This document shows, in pieces, positions 45,989-57,279 of a stretch of DNA of 64,000 nt. Position 1 is the stretch's first letter. Each line of letters starts with the position of its first letter. Under the pieces are notes generated by a model. It did no database searches. It was not told the origin of the DNA and saw only the letters and a program-made list of their open reading frames with translations. The stretch lies in assembly GCA_015075105.1 (NCBI GenBank), contig JABTUZ010000002.1:62001-126000 (forward strand), read 5' to 3'. Position numbers and translations under genes: made by a program. This DNA is from Leptospiraceae bacterium. Its GTDB lineage: Bacteria > Spirochaetota > Leptospiria > Leptospirales > Leptospiraceae.

Positions 45989-47200
45989 TTACAAACCAAA
46001 AGTATCGTGAATAGCCTTGACTGCAATTTTTGCCTGATCCTCGCGTATTACACAAGAAATTTTTATCTCACTTGTAGTAATCATTTCAATATTAATGGAT
46101 TTATCTGCAAGTGCCTTAAACATATCTGCAGCTACTCCTACGTGAGACTTCATCCCTACACCGACTGCCGATACAATAGCAATTTTTTCGTTTATATCTA
46201 TTTTCCCGGTACCATGGGTTTTTATAAAATCTTCTAAGATAGGCTTTGCAGTGGAAACTGCTTTTCGCGGGATTGTAAAAGAAATTGTATTGATGCCATT
46301 GTGAGGGGAAGATTGTACAATCACATCAACTAAAATATCTGCTTTAGAAAGTTTTCCAAAAAGTTCAGCGGCAATACCCGGTTTATCTGGAACATCGGGA
46401 ATCGTAACTCTTGCTTCTTCACTCTTAATAGTAACACCACTCACTTTGATCTTTTCCATAAGTTTTTCCTCACTGACAACTAACGTACCTATACTTTGAT
46501 TGAAGCTCGACCGAACATGAATCGTTACTCCGTAATTCATTGCAAGCTCTACACTTCTTGAATGAAGAACTCCTGCCCCAAGACTTGCAAGCTCAAGCAT
46601 CTCATCATGGGTAATCGTATTGTGTTTCTTTGCTTCAGGAATAATTCTTGGGTCTGCGGTATAAACCCCATCCACATCCGTATAGATCTCGCACTCTTTT
46701 GCCCCAAGAACTGCAGCAAGAGCTACAGCACTCGTATCACTTCCACCTCGCCCCAATGTCACAATATTTTCGTCTTTGTCTATTCCCTGAAATCCGGCTA
46801 CAATTACAACCTTGCCTTTAGAGATAGCTTCATCTATTTTTGTGCGGTCAATTGATTTTATTTTACCATTAGAAAAATTCCCGTCGGTCATAATCTTTAA
46901 CTGAGAACCGGTGAAAGATTGTGACGGGATCTGAATTGCTTCTAAGGCTATTGCCAAAAGAGAAACCGAAACTTGCTCACCTGTTGAGAGTAGCATATCC
47001 ATTTCCCTGCGACTCGGATTTGTATTTATTTTCTCGGCTAACTCAATAAGTTCGTCTGTAGTGTGTCCCATAGCCGAAACAACGACTACAACAGAAGAGC
47101 CTTTATCATAATAAGATTTAATTCTATTCGCAACATTCTTTATTTTATCAGGACTTCCTACAGAAGTTCCACCGTATTTCTGGACAATGATATTTGACAT
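45989..47200 (-). CDS. lysC: Aspartate kinase
   Basis: 403 residues from the ATG at 47200 ([15 protein letters not shown]), the normal start; the open frame reaches upstream to 47317 but the extension is Lys/Asn-rich and lies in the ilvC promoter region. The kinase part has [15 protein letters not shown] and [13 protein letters not shown]; two ACT domains follow from about 265, with [17 protein letters not shown] and the EIKISCVI end. It phosphorylates aspartate, first step to lysine, DAP, methionine and threonine; the ACT domains suggest feedback control. It is divergent from ilvC. dapF of the same pathway is at 6022. Confidence 0.96.
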   Translation of the reverse strand: MSNIIVQKYGGTSVGSPDKIKNVANRIKSYYDKGSSVVVVVSAMGHTTDELIELAEKINTNPSRREMDMLLSTGEQVSVSLLAIALEAIQIPSQSFTGSQLKIMTDGNFSNGKIKSIDRTKIDEAISKGKVVIVAGFQGIDKDENIVTLGRGGSDTSAVALAAVLGAKECEIYTDVDGVYTADPRIIPEAKKHNTITHDEMLELASLGAGVLHSRSVELAMNYGVTIHVRSSFNQSIGTLVVSEEKLMEKIKVSGVTIKSEEARVTIPDVPDKPGIAAELFGKLSKADILVDVIVQSSPHNGINTISFTIPRKAVSTAKPILEDFIKTHGTGKIDINEKIAIVSAVGVGMKSHVGVAADMFKALADKSINIEMITTSEIKISCVIREDQAKIAVKAIHDTFGL

Positions 47201-47285
47201 ATTGAATAAATCCATATTTTGAAAAATGGTTATTTTTTCAATCGTTAAATAGTTGAGATTCTGTTTGATTTTTATTCTCTGGTAA

Positions 47286-48320
<1,035 letters not shown>

Positions 48321-48325
48321 ATCCT

Positions 48326-48356
48326 TTTACAGGTAGGGTCTTGCCCTACCTGTAAA
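48326..48356 (+). terminator. 13-bp stem-loop after ilvC
   Basis: TTTACAGGTAGGG (48326-48338) and CCCTACCTGTAAA (48344-48356) are perfect complements with a five-base loop TCTTG. It starts 5 bases after the ilvC stop. It has no T-run on either strand, so it may be a factor-assisted terminator or an mRNA-stabilising hairpin. Confidence 0.55.
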
Positions 48357-48412
48357 CTTGAAATTCCAAATTCTCAAGTTCAGGAAAATACATTGTAAGT
48401 GGCTAAAACAAT

Positions 48413-49372
48413 ATGAATGAAATTCTTGCAAAGTACATTTCTGAACGAAATAAAAAAATCTCAACCTATCTCAAATCAAATCGTATCGAAGCGTATAGGG
48501 CTTATGATTTTGAATTAAAAGACTTTCCGGTGAATATTGATATTTACGGAAAATACGCCCATATTGCAATTTATGAAGATAGTGAAAATTCAATATCTGA
48601 AGAAATAAAAAATACAATTCAAGAAGCCATCCGAGAATCTTTACATATCACTGTCTCTCACCAAATATGGAAATATAGAAAACAACAAAAAGGAAAATCT
48701 CAATACGAAAAATTAGGTCACAAAAAAAATCTTTTCACTATCAAAGAATACAAATCAGAATTTTTCATCAATCTCACCGATTACTTAGACACAGGTTTAT
48801 TTTTAGATCACAGAGAAACAAGGCAACTCGTAGCCAAGCTTGCCACAAACAAAGAAAGACTATTGAATTTGTTCAGCTATACTGCCTCATTCAGTGTAGT
48901 GGCAGCCAACGCAGGAATACGATTTACCACCTCTGTAGATATGTCAAATACCTACACAGAATGGGCAAAAGAGAATTTTCGATTAAATAAAATGAATACG
49001 TTCGACCACATCGCAATCAGAGAAAATGTTTTTATTTTTTTGGACACAGCAAAAAAGAAGAGATGGAAATACGATCTTATAATCATAGACCCTCCGACCT
49101 TTTCAAACTCAAAAAAGATGCGTTCCCCTTTCGATGTTCAAAAAGATTATCCGAAATTAATCAACACTTCTCTTGAGTTATTGAATGACGATGGGATCTT
49201 ACTGTTTTCTACAAATTATAAAAAATTTCAATTAGACGATGAAAAAATATTGGCAAGAAAAATCCACGACATAACAAAAGAAACAATTCCCATAGATTTT
49301 TCTGATTCTAATATCCATAAATGCTTTATGATTACAAAAAAGGAATTTTATCCTCTACACATAAGTATTTGA
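48413..49372 (+). CDS. RlmK-like 23S rRNA methyltransferase
   Basis: 319 residues. The N-terminal 90 residues resemble the small domain found before the C-terminal half of RlmKL. From about 120 the SAM-binding fold runs: FLDHRETRQLV, LLNLFSYTASFSVVAANAG, SVDMSNTYTEW and the motif DPPTFSNSK, the last being characteristic of RlmK, which makes m7G2069 in 23S rRNA of E. coli. The RlmL half is absent, so it is a stand-alone version. No strong ribosome site precedes the start. Confidence 0.85.
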   Translation: MNEILAKYISERNKKISTYLKSNRIEAYRAYDFELKDFPVNIDIYGKYAHIAIYEDSENSISEEIKNTIQEAIRESLHITVSHQIWKYRKQQKGKSQYEKLGHKKNLFTIKEYKSEFFINLTDYLDTGLFLDHRETRQLVAKLATNKERLLNLFSYTASFSVVAANAGIRFTTSVDMSNTYTEWAKENFRLNKMNTFDHIAIRENVFIFLDTAKKKRWKYDLIIIDPPTFSNSKKMRSPFDVQKDYPKLINTSLELLNDDGILLFSTNYKKFQLDDEKILARKIHDITKETIPIDFSDSNIHKCFMITKKEFYPLHISI

Positions 49373-49421
49373 TTTGCCTCTTTGTGTAGGGAAAAGCCTT
49401 ATGAAATAGCAGGAGAATATT

Positions 49422-50981
49422 TTGAGAAAAATTTATGAAATCATAGACACCTCACCATGGAAAGTTCTCATTGGCATCTCATTTTTCTACTTTTTGCTTA
49501 TTTTTATAGTAAAAAATCCAAAGCCTGTTTATGGAGATGGTGGGCTAATGTATTTGCAGACCAAACAAATTGTAGATTCTAATTTTTCGACATTTCGTTT
49601 TGACTACAAAGGTAGAGTTTACGATTCTACAGGACGTTATGCGCCATATACAAAACCATTTCTTGCCAAAATCGAAAATAATTACTATATAGATTTTCCT
49701 CCCTACTTTCCGTTACTGAATTCATTGTTCTATAAATTTTTTGATTATAGAGGATTATACATTTTATCTTTTCTGTCTTTGATCTTATCTCTATTCTTTC
49801 TTTCTCGTATCGGAAAAACTCTAAACTTCAGCCATCGAAAGACAAATCTTCTACTGTTTCTGTTTGCTTTTTGTACTTCAGTTCCACTGTATAATTTTGT
49901 ATATCATGAATATCCTTTAGCTATATTTTTATTTATCGCATCTGCTTATTTTCTAATCCATTCGTTTCAAGACAACTCACCCAAAAAAATCTATTATATA
50001 CTGTTTGGACTATTCGCCGGGATTTCTTTATTCTTTCGACTTGAGCTTATGTTTGTTTATCTTGCACTTGGAATAAGTTTTCTATTCTACAAAAAAAATG
50101 GCAACCTTAGCATGATCGTATTTTCAGGCCTTGGATTTATTTTGCCGTTTGGAATTCTAATGAGCACTAACTTCTACCTACACTCTCATCCACTTGGGCT
50201 TCGCTACGTACTCACTTTGGAAAATACAAACGAAACAATTTCTATGAGGTTAAATATTATACAGATGATGTTATTTTCTCCTTTGAGAGGAATATTTTTT
50301 CAGTCTCCATTTACCCTCGTTGCAATATTTCTTTTTTTCACCAGAAAAAATCTAAACGTAACCGAAAAATTTTTATTTTTCGCTATTGTTATTTCATTTT
50401 GTCTGATACTATTTATTAGCCCAAACGACGGAGACCATATTGCGCCCAGATATTTATTCGGGATTTTTCCATTGTTGTGTGTTCTGTTTTTATTACTTAT
50501 CCCTGAATTTGATTTCAAGGGGTTCAACACAATATTTCAAATTCTTATTATTCTATCTATTCTATTTTCTTCTTACTCTCTATGGAAAAATATTCGCTGG
50601 ATTTCTAATTCAGATAAAAATATTATTAGCTTCAATACCAAGCTAAACAAGATTCCTGAGAAAATCATTATTTTTCAAGAATATGCCTCTACTTTAAATT
50701 TGCAAAATTCCTATTCCGATAGGATTTTTTTTGTAGCCGAAAAAAAAACAGACTTAGAAAATTTGATTCAATCTCTAATCAAAAATAATACAGAAAAATT
50801 TGTAATCGCAGAAAATGCCATCCAAACAACGCAAAAAGACACTAACCCATCTCAAGCCTCATCTAATAATAATTTAGACAAGAAAAGTCTCGACTGGAGA
50901 AATGACCCCAGATTAAAAACTATTTCTAAAACTCAAGACTTCCCGTTTATTTTTCACCACATCCAAGTGACAAAAAAATAG
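49422..50981 (+). CDS. Polytopic membrane glycosyltransferase-like protein, paralogue of 3202-4815
   Basis: 519 residues from a UUG at 49422, preceded by GCAGGAGAATATT; no ATG fits. About ten to eleven membrane helices fill residues 15-395; a soluble, Asn/Lys/Thr-rich tail follows. VYGDGGLMYL, FRLELMF, LGLRYVLTLEN and SPNDGDHIAPRY line up with the same blocks in the protein at 3202, in the same order. The acidic GDGG early in the chain and a later charged loop fit GT-C enzymes that use lipid-linked sugars. Its neighbour is an rRNA methyltransferase rather than polysaccharide genes. Substrate unknown. Confidence 0.65.
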   Translation: MRKIYEIIDTSPWKVLIGISFFYFLLIFIVKNPKPVYGDGGLMYLQTKQIVDSNFSTFRFDYKGRVYDSTGRYAPYTKPFLAKIENNYYIDFPPYFPLLNSLFYKFFDYRGLYILSFLSLILSLFFLSRIGKTLNFSHRKTNLLLFLFAFCTSVPLYNFVYHEYPLAIFLFIASAYFLIHSFQDNSPKKIYYILFGLFAGISLFFRLELMFVYLALGISFLFYKKNGNLSMIVFSGLGFILPFGILMSTNFYLHSHPLGLRYVLTLENTNETISMRLNIIQMMLFSPLRGIFFQSPFTLVAIFLFFTRKNLNVTEKFLFFAIVISFCLILFISPNDGDHIAPRYLFGIFPLLCVLFLLLIPEFDFKGFNTIFQILIILSILFSSYSLWKNIRWISNSDKNIISFNTKLNKIPEKIIIFQEYASTLNLQNSYSDRIFFVAEKKTDLENLIQSLIKNNTEKFVIAENAIQTTQKDTNPSQASSNNNLDKKSLDWRNDPRLKTISKTQDFPFIFHHIQVTKK

Positions 50982-50989
50982 AAGCGCAT

Positions 50990-52018
50990 CTATTCAATTA
51001 CTTCAAATTGAACTCTTCTATTTTTTATTCTGCCTTTTTTTGTAGAATTATCTGCAATTGGTTTTCTTTCTCCTTCTCCGATTGCAGTAAGTCTGGAAGA
51101 ATCGACCCCTTGATTTTTTAAATATTTGATTATAGATTCAGCTCTTTCTACAGATAGTTTTTGATTGTTTTCGTCAGTCCCACGATTGCAAGTATGACCG
51201 ATCACCTTTACTTTCAAATCAGGATTTCCTATTAAGAATTCTGCCATCTTTCTCAAGAATGCGCGATTTTTTTTATTTACATACAACTCAGAATCGTCAA
51301 AGAGCAAAGACTCCGAATTAATTTTTTTTGGATTCAAACCTGCAATAGTTTTCACGCCTTGCAAATTTTTTGGTTTTGTTTCAATTTTTGGCAAATCATT
51401 AGAAGGTTCATTTTGAGAAGGCTGTATTGTTTCTTTCTTTTTGACTTCTTCTTTACTATTAGTTTCCAACTCTCTATTGATTGTAGTCTCTTTTTTTCCA
51501 GTGTCCTTTCCACACTGTAACTTTAAGAACAGAAAATAGATCAAAACAAACAATATCAGAATAACAGCACTTGTTATAATATAGAATTTATTCTTATGAG
51601 AAAATTCATTTTTCTTGATGGAGGTTTTCTGAATCTGATAATAAGCAGGGTCCGGCTCTAAATCCGGTTTAGAAAAAAGTTCCTGTTCAGGCTCTTCGAT
51701 TGGCTTTATTTTAGGTGACTTGGATTTTACAGGTTTTGACTTTTTTGCTGAGGCTTTAGACGCAGCCCAAGAACGGATTTCTTTCCTAAACCAAGTATCT
51801 GCTTTTTTAGTAAATTTATAATTGTCGCGAATATAATGAATTGTCTTTTTTTCTATATCCGTATATTCACCGGAATCCTTAACCGCCCAAAGAATTTTTT
51901 CTGCATCGTCTAAAGAGATTTGTCCATCTCCCCTTCCTGCAATCGCTGCGTCTGCTATATCTAACAATTGCTTATCGTAATTTTGATTCTTGATTTTTTT
52001 ATAATATTTTTTTGCCAT
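50990..52018 (-). CDS. OmpA-family protein with cytoplasmic N-terminal domain
   Basis: 342 residues. The first 90, helical and basic, contain ADAAIAGRGDGQISLDDAEK, a Ca-binding or TerB-like-looking element. A Lys/Pro/Ser linker leads to one membrane helix at about 150-168 (FYIITSAVILILFVLIYF). A Glu/Lys linker is followed by an OmpA peptidoglycan-binding domain: KVKVIGHTCNRG, ERAESIIKYLKNQGV and NRRVQFEVIE. The usual GHTD Asp is Cys here. So it links cytoplasm and wall. AGAGGGATT precedes the start. I know similar proteins from spirochaetes, but no specific role. Confidence 0.8.
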   Translation of the reverse strand: MAKKYYKKIKNQNYDKQLLDIADAAIAGRGDGQISLDDAEKILWAVKDSGEYTDIEKKTIHYIRDNYKFTKKADTWFRKEIRSWAASKASAKKSKPVKSKSPKIKPIEEPEQELFSKPDLEPDPAYYQIQKTSIKKNEFSHKNKFYIITSAVILILFVLIYFLFLKLQCGKDTGKKETTINRELETNSKEEVKKKETIQPSQNEPSNDLPKIETKPKNLQGVKTIAGLNPKKINSESLLFDDSELYVNKKNRAFLRKMAEFLIGNPDLKVKVIGHTCNRGTDENNQKLSVERAESIIKYLKNQGVDSSRLTAIGEGERKPIADNSTKKGRIKNRRVQFEVIE

Positions 52019-52363
52019 AATCCCTCTTTACACAAAGTGAAAATATTTTTATATTTTTTGCAGGAGCATCATAAATAGTTTCAATTATCCACTATAAGTA
52101 AAAATTGCTATTCCTTGTATATTTTTGTCAACTCCTCTTTCAAACATACGTTGTACTTATTATCGGACACTTTTTTGCAAATCAATACCAATTCATTTTA
52201 TTAGTAGCCTCAAAGTATAACTGTAAAAAGCCTATTCACAAAACTTTTGCAAAACTTGCCTAAATAATGAGACTTAACTCGAAAATCTCTGAACAAATCC
52301 AAATATGAAATCCGTGAAAATAATATTCTTGTTTAAATTTCTACACCACAAAAATTATATCCA
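52019..52363. other. Intergenic region between divergent OmpA-family and MFS genes
   Basis: A 345-base AT-rich gap, the longest in the window. I find no credible ORF, tRNA, hairpin terminator or repeat in it. It must carry the promoters of both divergent genes. A TTGACA on the minus strand near 52127-52132 could serve the OmpA-family gene, but no well-spaced -10 is obvious. Confidence 0.5.
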
Positions 52364-53575
52364 ATGATAAAAGAAAATCTTAAATACGAAAAAAGTATAT
52401 TGTACCTTCTTTTTGGATCAATATATTTTGTACAAGGTATTGCTCTTGCTTACTTTCAGAATTTTAATAAAAGCTATTTAAGTTTAAACAAGATTGACGA
52501 AAAATTTATCGGCACGATTTCCGGGATTCTCTTAATCCCCTTTTTAATGAAAATTTTTATCGGGGTCATAAGCGACCACTATCCGATTCTATGGTTGGGG
52601 AAAAGAAAGCCCTATATTCTAATCGGGCTATTATCCGGTGGAGTTTCATTTTTACTGGCAGGTTTTGTCCCACCCAATGAAAACTTAGTTTTATTTTCAA
52701 CATTAATTGTCATCGGGGTATTCAGTATTATAATTTTCGATGCAAGTGTAGATGGGCTTGCAATTGACAGCACGAATATTCTTGAGCACGGCAAAGTCCA
52801 GGGAATTATGATTGCTGGGAGATCGATCTCTTACTTTCTATTTGTATTTTTATTTACGAAACTTTCTGAAAAGTCCAACTACGACTATATTTTTCAGATT
52901 ATCACTATTTCTATGATTCTTCCGATTCCATTATTATTTTTTAATAATCGAAACAACAAAGTGCTGAAATCAGAAAAATTTCAATGGACTGCATTTCGTT
53001 TTTTATGGAAGCCTGAATTTTTACTATTCTCTTTGTACGCAATCCTGTATTCTTTATCTTCTTTTGGAGTGGACAGTCAAATTTTGTATTTTTTCAAACA
53101 AAGTTTTGACTTGAATGAAGAAGGTTTTAACAATTATGATACGTTACGCGGAATAGGAGTCATCATCGGAGCTGTTGCCGGCTGGAAGTATATTGACAGA
53201 CTTGGGCATAAAAGAAGTTCATTTCTTGCCATAATCCTCCTCTCGATAGGAGCTTTTTTGATTTCAATATCTTGGAATGTTCATTCTGTATATTTTTTTG
53301 GAAGTATTTGGGGAATTGCATGGGGATTTCAAGAAGCGGTCTTTCTTTGCCTGTCGATGGACATTGCCGACATAAGAATATCTGCAACAATGTTTGCGAT
53401 TACAGTTGCTATCTCAAACATAGGCTCTCTATTCTCTGAATTTTTCACTCAAAATATGATTGAATTTTTAGACTATAGAACTCTGTTTCAGTTTTTTACT
53501 TGTCTGAATCTCCCTGCAATCATTGTTTTATTTTTCTTTTTTCATATTCAAAAAGAAAAACTCCAAAGCCAATAA
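52364..53575 (+). CDS. Major facilitator superfamily transporter
   Basis: 403 residues with twelve membrane helices in two halves. The loop between helices 2 and 3 reads GKRKPYILIG, the MFS motif A type, after SDHYPILWL; the second half has DRLGHKRSS at the corresponding place. The N-terminus FGSIYFVQGIALAYFQNF resembles AmpG-like or folate/biopterin-type members. Substrate cannot be told. It lies far from a B1 metallo-beta-lactamase gene, so an AmpG role is not supported by context. Confidence 0.85.
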   Translation: MIKENLKYEKSILYLLFGSIYFVQGIALAYFQNFNKSYLSLNKIDEKFIGTISGILLIPFLMKIFIGVISDHYPILWLGKRKPYILIGLLSGGVSFLLAGFVPPNENLVLFSTLIVIGVFSIIIFDASVDGLAIDSTNILEHGKVQGIMIAGRSISYFLFVFLFTKLSEKSNYDYIFQIITISMILPIPLLFFNNRNNKVLKSEKFQWTAFRFLWKPEFLLFSLYAILYSLSSFGVDSQILYFFKQSFDLNEEGFNNYDTLRGIGVIIGAVAGWKYIDRLGHKRSSFLAIILLSIGAFLISISWNVHSVYFFGSIWGIAWGFQEAVFLCLSMDIADIRISATMFAITVAISNIGSLFSEFFTQNMIEFLDYRTLFQFFTCLNLPAIIVLFFFFHIQKEKLQSQ

Positions 53576-53688
53576 ATTATTTGCAATAGGGAAACTTAAA
53601 AATTAGTGCAATCCAAGCACAAAAAAAGAGATTGGTTTTAAGAATAGAATTCATTATAAAAATATCACTTAGAATGTGAGGATGAAAT

Positions 53689-54870
53689 ATGGAACAAGCT
53701 GTAATAATTGATGGAGCAAGAACTGGTTTTGGTTCATTTGGCGGCTCACTAAAAGATATAGGTGCAACAGAAATGGGCGTAGAAGTTTCAAAGGCAGCTA
53801 TTCAGAAATCTGGCGTTGACCCAAAAGAAATCGAAGAATCTATTTTTGGAAATGTAGTTCCATCAGGAAAAGACTCAATCTATCTTGCAAGACACATCGG
53901 CCTAAAATCCGGGCTAACTATTGAAACACCAGCTCTCACTCTAAACCGTCTTTGTGGATCCGGAATGGAGTCCATAGTTCAAGCAGCCAAAAAAATCTAT
54001 TTGAACGAAGCCTCTATAGTTCTGGCAGGTGGAACAGAATCTATGAGTCAGGCTCCTTATGTTGTTAGAAACGCTCGATTTGGAGTTCGTTACGGCTCTA
54101 CAGAATTTGAAGACTCTTTAAACCAAGGCTTAACCGATTTGTATGTAGAATTGCCCATGGGTCTAACCGCAGAAAATCTTGCAACCGAATACAATATTTC
54201 TCGTCAAGAGCAAGATGACTGGGCAGCTACATCTCAAGAAAGAGCAGAGGCGGCAACTAATTCTGGCATCCTAAAAGAAGAAATTACCCCGATTACTCTC
54301 GGCGGGAAAACGCCGGTCGTATTTGATAAAGATGAGTATATCAAAGGCGCATCCGGAACCTCTAAACTTTCTCAATTGAAACCTGCATTTAAAAAAGATG
54401 GGACTGTCACTGCAGGAAATGCTTCCGGAATTAATGATGGTGCAAGCGCTGTAATTGTATCTTCAAAATCTTTTGCAGATAAGTTAGGAAAAAAACCTCT
54501 TGCACTGATCCTTGGATACGGACATAGCGGTTGCGACCCCGCGAAAATGGGAATCGGTCCGGCTCTTGCAATTCCCAAAGCTCTGAAATCGGCTGGACTC
54601 ACCTTAAAAGATATTGGTTTAATCGAAGTCAATGAAGCCTTTGCCGCACAATACCTCGCAGTTCAAAAAGAATTAAAATTAGACCCGAAAATAACTAACG
54701 TAAACGGTGGTGCCATTGCTTTCGGTCATCCACTTGGTGCAAGTGGAAACAGAGTCACACTGACTTTGGCTTATGAAATGAAACGCAGAAAAGTAAAATT
54801 TGGAGTCGCTTCTCTATGTATCGGTGGCGGACAAGGGATTGCTATTGTCTTAGAAAATCTTTTGGCTTAA
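53689..54870 (+). CDS. Acetyl-CoA acetyltransferase (thiolase)
   Basis: 393 residues, the normal thiolase length. The acyl-accepting Cys is in [11 protein letters not shown], with [12 protein letters not shown], the [17 protein letters not shown] His motif and the [10 protein letters not shown] second Cys. It condenses or cleaves acetoacetyl- or 3-ketoacyl-CoA, in beta-oxidation (the main carbon source route in Leptospira) or in the mevalonate or butanoate routes. GAGGATGAAAT precedes the start. Its stop overlaps that of convergent dprA. Confidence 0.95.
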   Translation: MEQAVIIDGARTGFGSFGGSLKDIGATEMGVEVSKAAIQKSGVDPKEIEESIFGNVVPSGKDSIYLARHIGLKSGLTIETPALTLNRLCGSGMESIVQAAKKIYLNEASIVLAGGTESMSQAPYVVRNARFGVRYGSTEFEDSLNQGLTDLYVELPMGLTAENLATEYNISRQEQDDWAATSQERAEAATNSGILKEEITPITLGGKTPVVFDKDEYIKGASGTSKLSQLKPAFKKDGTVTAGNASGINDGASAVIVSSKSFADKLGKKPLALILGYGHSGCDPAKMGIGPALAIPKALKSAGLTLKDIGLIEVNEAFAAQYLAVQKELKLDPKITNVNGGAIAFGHPLGASGNRVTLTLAYEMKRRKVKFGVASLCIGGGQGIAIVLENLLA

Positions 54871-55847
54871 GTTTTGCCAAGATTTAGATAATATCCACCA
54901 CCCATATCTTTCAGTAGTCCTTCGCTTTCTAATTTGCCGAGACCGGACAAAATTTTTGGTATATTTTTAGAGTCTGCCAAGAATTCAGAAATATGTGTGA
55001 TTGAATTTTTTTTCTTAGTAATATCATCTAAAGTAATTGGCTTTGCACCATCTTCTAAAAGTTTACGTCCCCCCTCGTTATTAAAAAGGCTCTTGTGGTC
55101 AAATACAAGAATCTCCCTAAATTGACTGATTGCATGGTTGGCGGAAGAAATAGCACCACTTTTTTTTGGGGCTTCCATAACTACTAACAAATTAGACAGA
55201 CCCGTGATAATTCTATTTCGTTTCGGAAAAGACCATTTACCGTATTTTTCATCAGGTCTCATCTCTGAAATAATAAGAGTGTTGTCCGAGCTTTTCATTT
55301 TTTCGTATAAATCTTTGTTTATATATGGGTATTCTATATTAATTCCTGTCCCAAGAACTCCGATTGTAGGAATATTTTTTTCTATAGAAGAGAGCATAAC
55401 CTCCCTGTCTATCCCCATTGCCATTCCAGATACGATTGCAATATTTTTGTCCTTGGATAAAAGTTCGGGAATTTTATTTGCAGCAAACCTTGATAGTCTC
55501 GAAGGTTTTCTTGTACCCACTACAGAAGTTTTTTCGATCTGAAAAAGATTTCTATTTCCTTTGTAAAATAAAATCAAAGGAGGATCCGAAATATTTCTCA
55601 ATAAATCTGGATAGTCTTTTTCAAAATAGTGGATTATAGAAATGGAGTCTCTTTCTATCAACTCTTTTGTGTATTCGCAAACAGGCAGGTGTTTTAATAA
55701 TTCTGTTTTAGGTAAATAATCAATAATTTTTTTTATTAGCTCTTCGATGGTTTTTGAATCTTCTATTATCTTTCTATTTCTTGCAAAATTCGCTATCCGA
55801 GAAATTGATAATAGAAATATCAAAGTATTGATTGAGCTATGGAACAT
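54867..55847 (-). CDS. dprA: DNA-processing protein DprA/Smf
   Basis: 326 residues. The Rossmann core begins with [12 protein letters not shown] and has [39 protein letters not shown] and [10 protein letters not shown], the DprA signature. A short winged-helix-like C-terminus follows ([16 protein letters not shown]). DprA loads RecA on single-stranded DNA taken up by transformation; most Leptospira are not known to be competent, but the gene is widespread. It overlaps the lipoprotein gene upstream by 11 bases. Confidence 0.93.
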   Translation of the reverse strand: MFHSSINTLIFLLSISRIANFARNRKIIEDSKTIEELIKKIIDYLPKTELLKHLPVCEYTKELIERDSISIIHYFEKDYPDLLRNISDPPLILFYKGNRNLFQIEKTSVVGTRKPSRLSRFAANKIPELLSKDKNIAIVSGMAMGIDREVMLSSIEKNIPTIGVLGTGINIEYPYINKDLYEKMKSSDNTLIISEMRPDEKYGKWSFPKRNRIITGLSNLLVVMEAPKKSGAISSANHAISQFREILVFDHKSLFNNEGGRKLLEDGAKPITLDDITKKKNSITHISEFLADSKNIPKILSGLGKLESEGLLKDMGGGYYLNLGKT

Positions 55848-56718
55848 TTGCAGGGTGTTGTAATTTCTCCAGATTTTTTAATACGTTTTTATAGGACTGA
55901 TTTTCTTTTAGATCTTCTGTAATCACTCCATTTTTCTTGAAGTCTTCCAATAAACTTTTAATAGATTTGTATTCTAATTCTGATTCTTTCGTCTTACCCA
56001 ACTGATATAAAAAATTTGCCTTCGCAAATTTTACAGGAACAGACTTAGGCTCTCTTTTTAAAATATCGCCCAATATCAACATTGCCTTATTTTGATCATT
56101 GTATCCTTCCGGGTCAACCCCTTCTATTTTCCCGTCATTCATTGAAGAATCAAAATAGATTAGAGCAATTTGATAAGGGTATCGCATATCTTCAGGGTTT
56201 AAGCGAGTGAGGTTTGTAAAAATACTGAGTGCAATTCTCCTTCTTTCCTTATCCCAACCTCTGTCGCGTGACGCATTTGCAAAAGCAAGACCGGTTTCAA
56301 ATAAAAGATCTTCATCTGCTTTCTTATAAAGATTTGCTTTTTCAAAAAAAGGAATCGCACTTTCAAAAAAGTGAACTTCTGCACCGATTACCTCTACTTT
56401 TTCGTTTCCCTTTTCTTTGAGAGATTGAGTGTAGTGCCTACTTCCAAGTTCGTAGTTGGCAACCTTCATATAAGCTCTTGCAATTTTCCACGAAAGAGCA
56501 CCCGCTTGACCTGTTTTCTGTACCATCTTCTTAATTTTTGAGTCTAATTCTTGAATTTCTGCTTCTTCCAATTGGAGCATTTCTTTCCATTTTTCTACTT
56601 CTTTCGTGTCTGGTTCTGGCACGAGTAATTTATTTCTCGCATTTTTTCGACCCCACTCGGACAACCTTTCACAATTTACAATCGAAACAAAAAAAATACT
56701 TACTAATAAAACTCTCAT
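55837..56718 (-). CDS. TPR-like lipoprotein
   Basis: 293 residues from the ATG at 56718, which gives MRVLLVSIFFVSIVNCERL, a compact signal with lipobox Cys at 16; the longer frame to 56970 lies over the divergent rimI start. The mature part is helical with several TPR-like repeats, such as ALSWKIARAYMKVANYELGS and FETGLAFANASRDRG, and a DPEGYNDQNKAMLILGDILK block. Such lipoproteins serve as assembly scaffolds at the outer or inner membrane. It overlaps dprA by 11 bases. A specific role is not evident. Confidence 0.7.
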   Translation of the reverse strand: MRVLLVSIFFVSIVNCERLSEWGRKNARNKLLVPEPDTKEVEKWKEMLQLEEAEIQELDSKIKKMVQKTGQAGALSWKIARAYMKVANYELGSRHYTQSLKEKGNEKVEVIGAEVHFFESAIPFFEKANLYKKADEDLLFETGLAFANASRDRGWDKERRRIALSIFTNLTRLNPEDMRYPYQIALIYFDSSMNDGKIEGVDPEGYNDQNKAMLILGDILKREPKSVPVKFAKANFLYQLGKTKESELEYKSIKSLLEDFKKNGVITEDLKENQSYKNVLKNLEKLQHPANVP

Positions 56719-56865
56719 TGCAATTCTAAGATATTTGTGTTTTACGGTATATTCAAAAAAAGAAAGATTCATCATACAATACAGGATAGAAAAATTAATA
56801 AAAAAAGAAATAAAAAAAAAATTTTTACTATTCATAAAAACCCCTCTATTAGCACTAAATACGAA

Positions 56866-57279
56866 ATGTTCATAAAAAAATTGGAAAATGCAGACATAGA
56901 AAATATTTCGGAAATAGAAAAAATCTGTTTTCCTGATACTTTTTGGACCATGGAACAAATCCAGTCTCATCTAAAGAATTTCTATGGAATGGGAATGTTC
57001 AATCAATCTATTATTGGCTATATTTTATTCAGTGAGACAATTTCTGAAATAGAAATTTTAAGAATTGGGGTGCTGCCTGATGAAAGAAGAAAGGGGCTGG
57101 CTGAAAAATTAATTTATGAGATAAAAGACCGAAAAAAGGATCTAATCTTAGAAGTTAGTGATACAAACGATTTTGCTTTAAAGCTCTATCAAAAATGCGG
57201 GTTTAAAACGATTCATTCAAGAAAAAAATATTACAGAGATGAAAGCAATGCCCTAATTTTGAAATACACTGTGATTTAA
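56866..57279 (+). CDS. rimI: Ribosomal-protein-alanine N-acetyltransferase RimI-like
   Basis: 137 residues from the ATG at 56866; an open frame from 56737 would add a basic, disordered leader overlapping the lipoprotein's promoter. It is a GNAT-fold enzyme: EIEILRIGVLPDERRKGLAE gives the acetyl-CoA pyrophosphate loop, and EVSDTNDFALKLYQKCGFK, with ALKLYQKCGF, is the RimI type motif. It acetylates the N-terminus of S18, or acts on another protein. No clear ribosome site. Its last 27 bases lie within the antisense end of the next gene. Confidence 0.82.
   Translation: MFIKKLENADIENISEIEKICFPDTFWTMEQIQSHLKNFYGMGMFNQSIIGYILFSETISEIEILRIGVLPDERRKGLAEKLIYEIKDRKKDLILEVSDTNDFALKLYQKCGFKTIHSRKKYYRDESNALILKYTVI

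Noticed and set aside
52019-52363. Small RNA or riboswitch in the longest gap
   Set aside because: No stable fold, conserved riboswitch core or terminator could be seen by eye.
56737-56865. Longer N-terminus for rimI
   Set aside because: A basic, disordered leader not found in GNAT proteins and reaching into the divergent gene's promoter.
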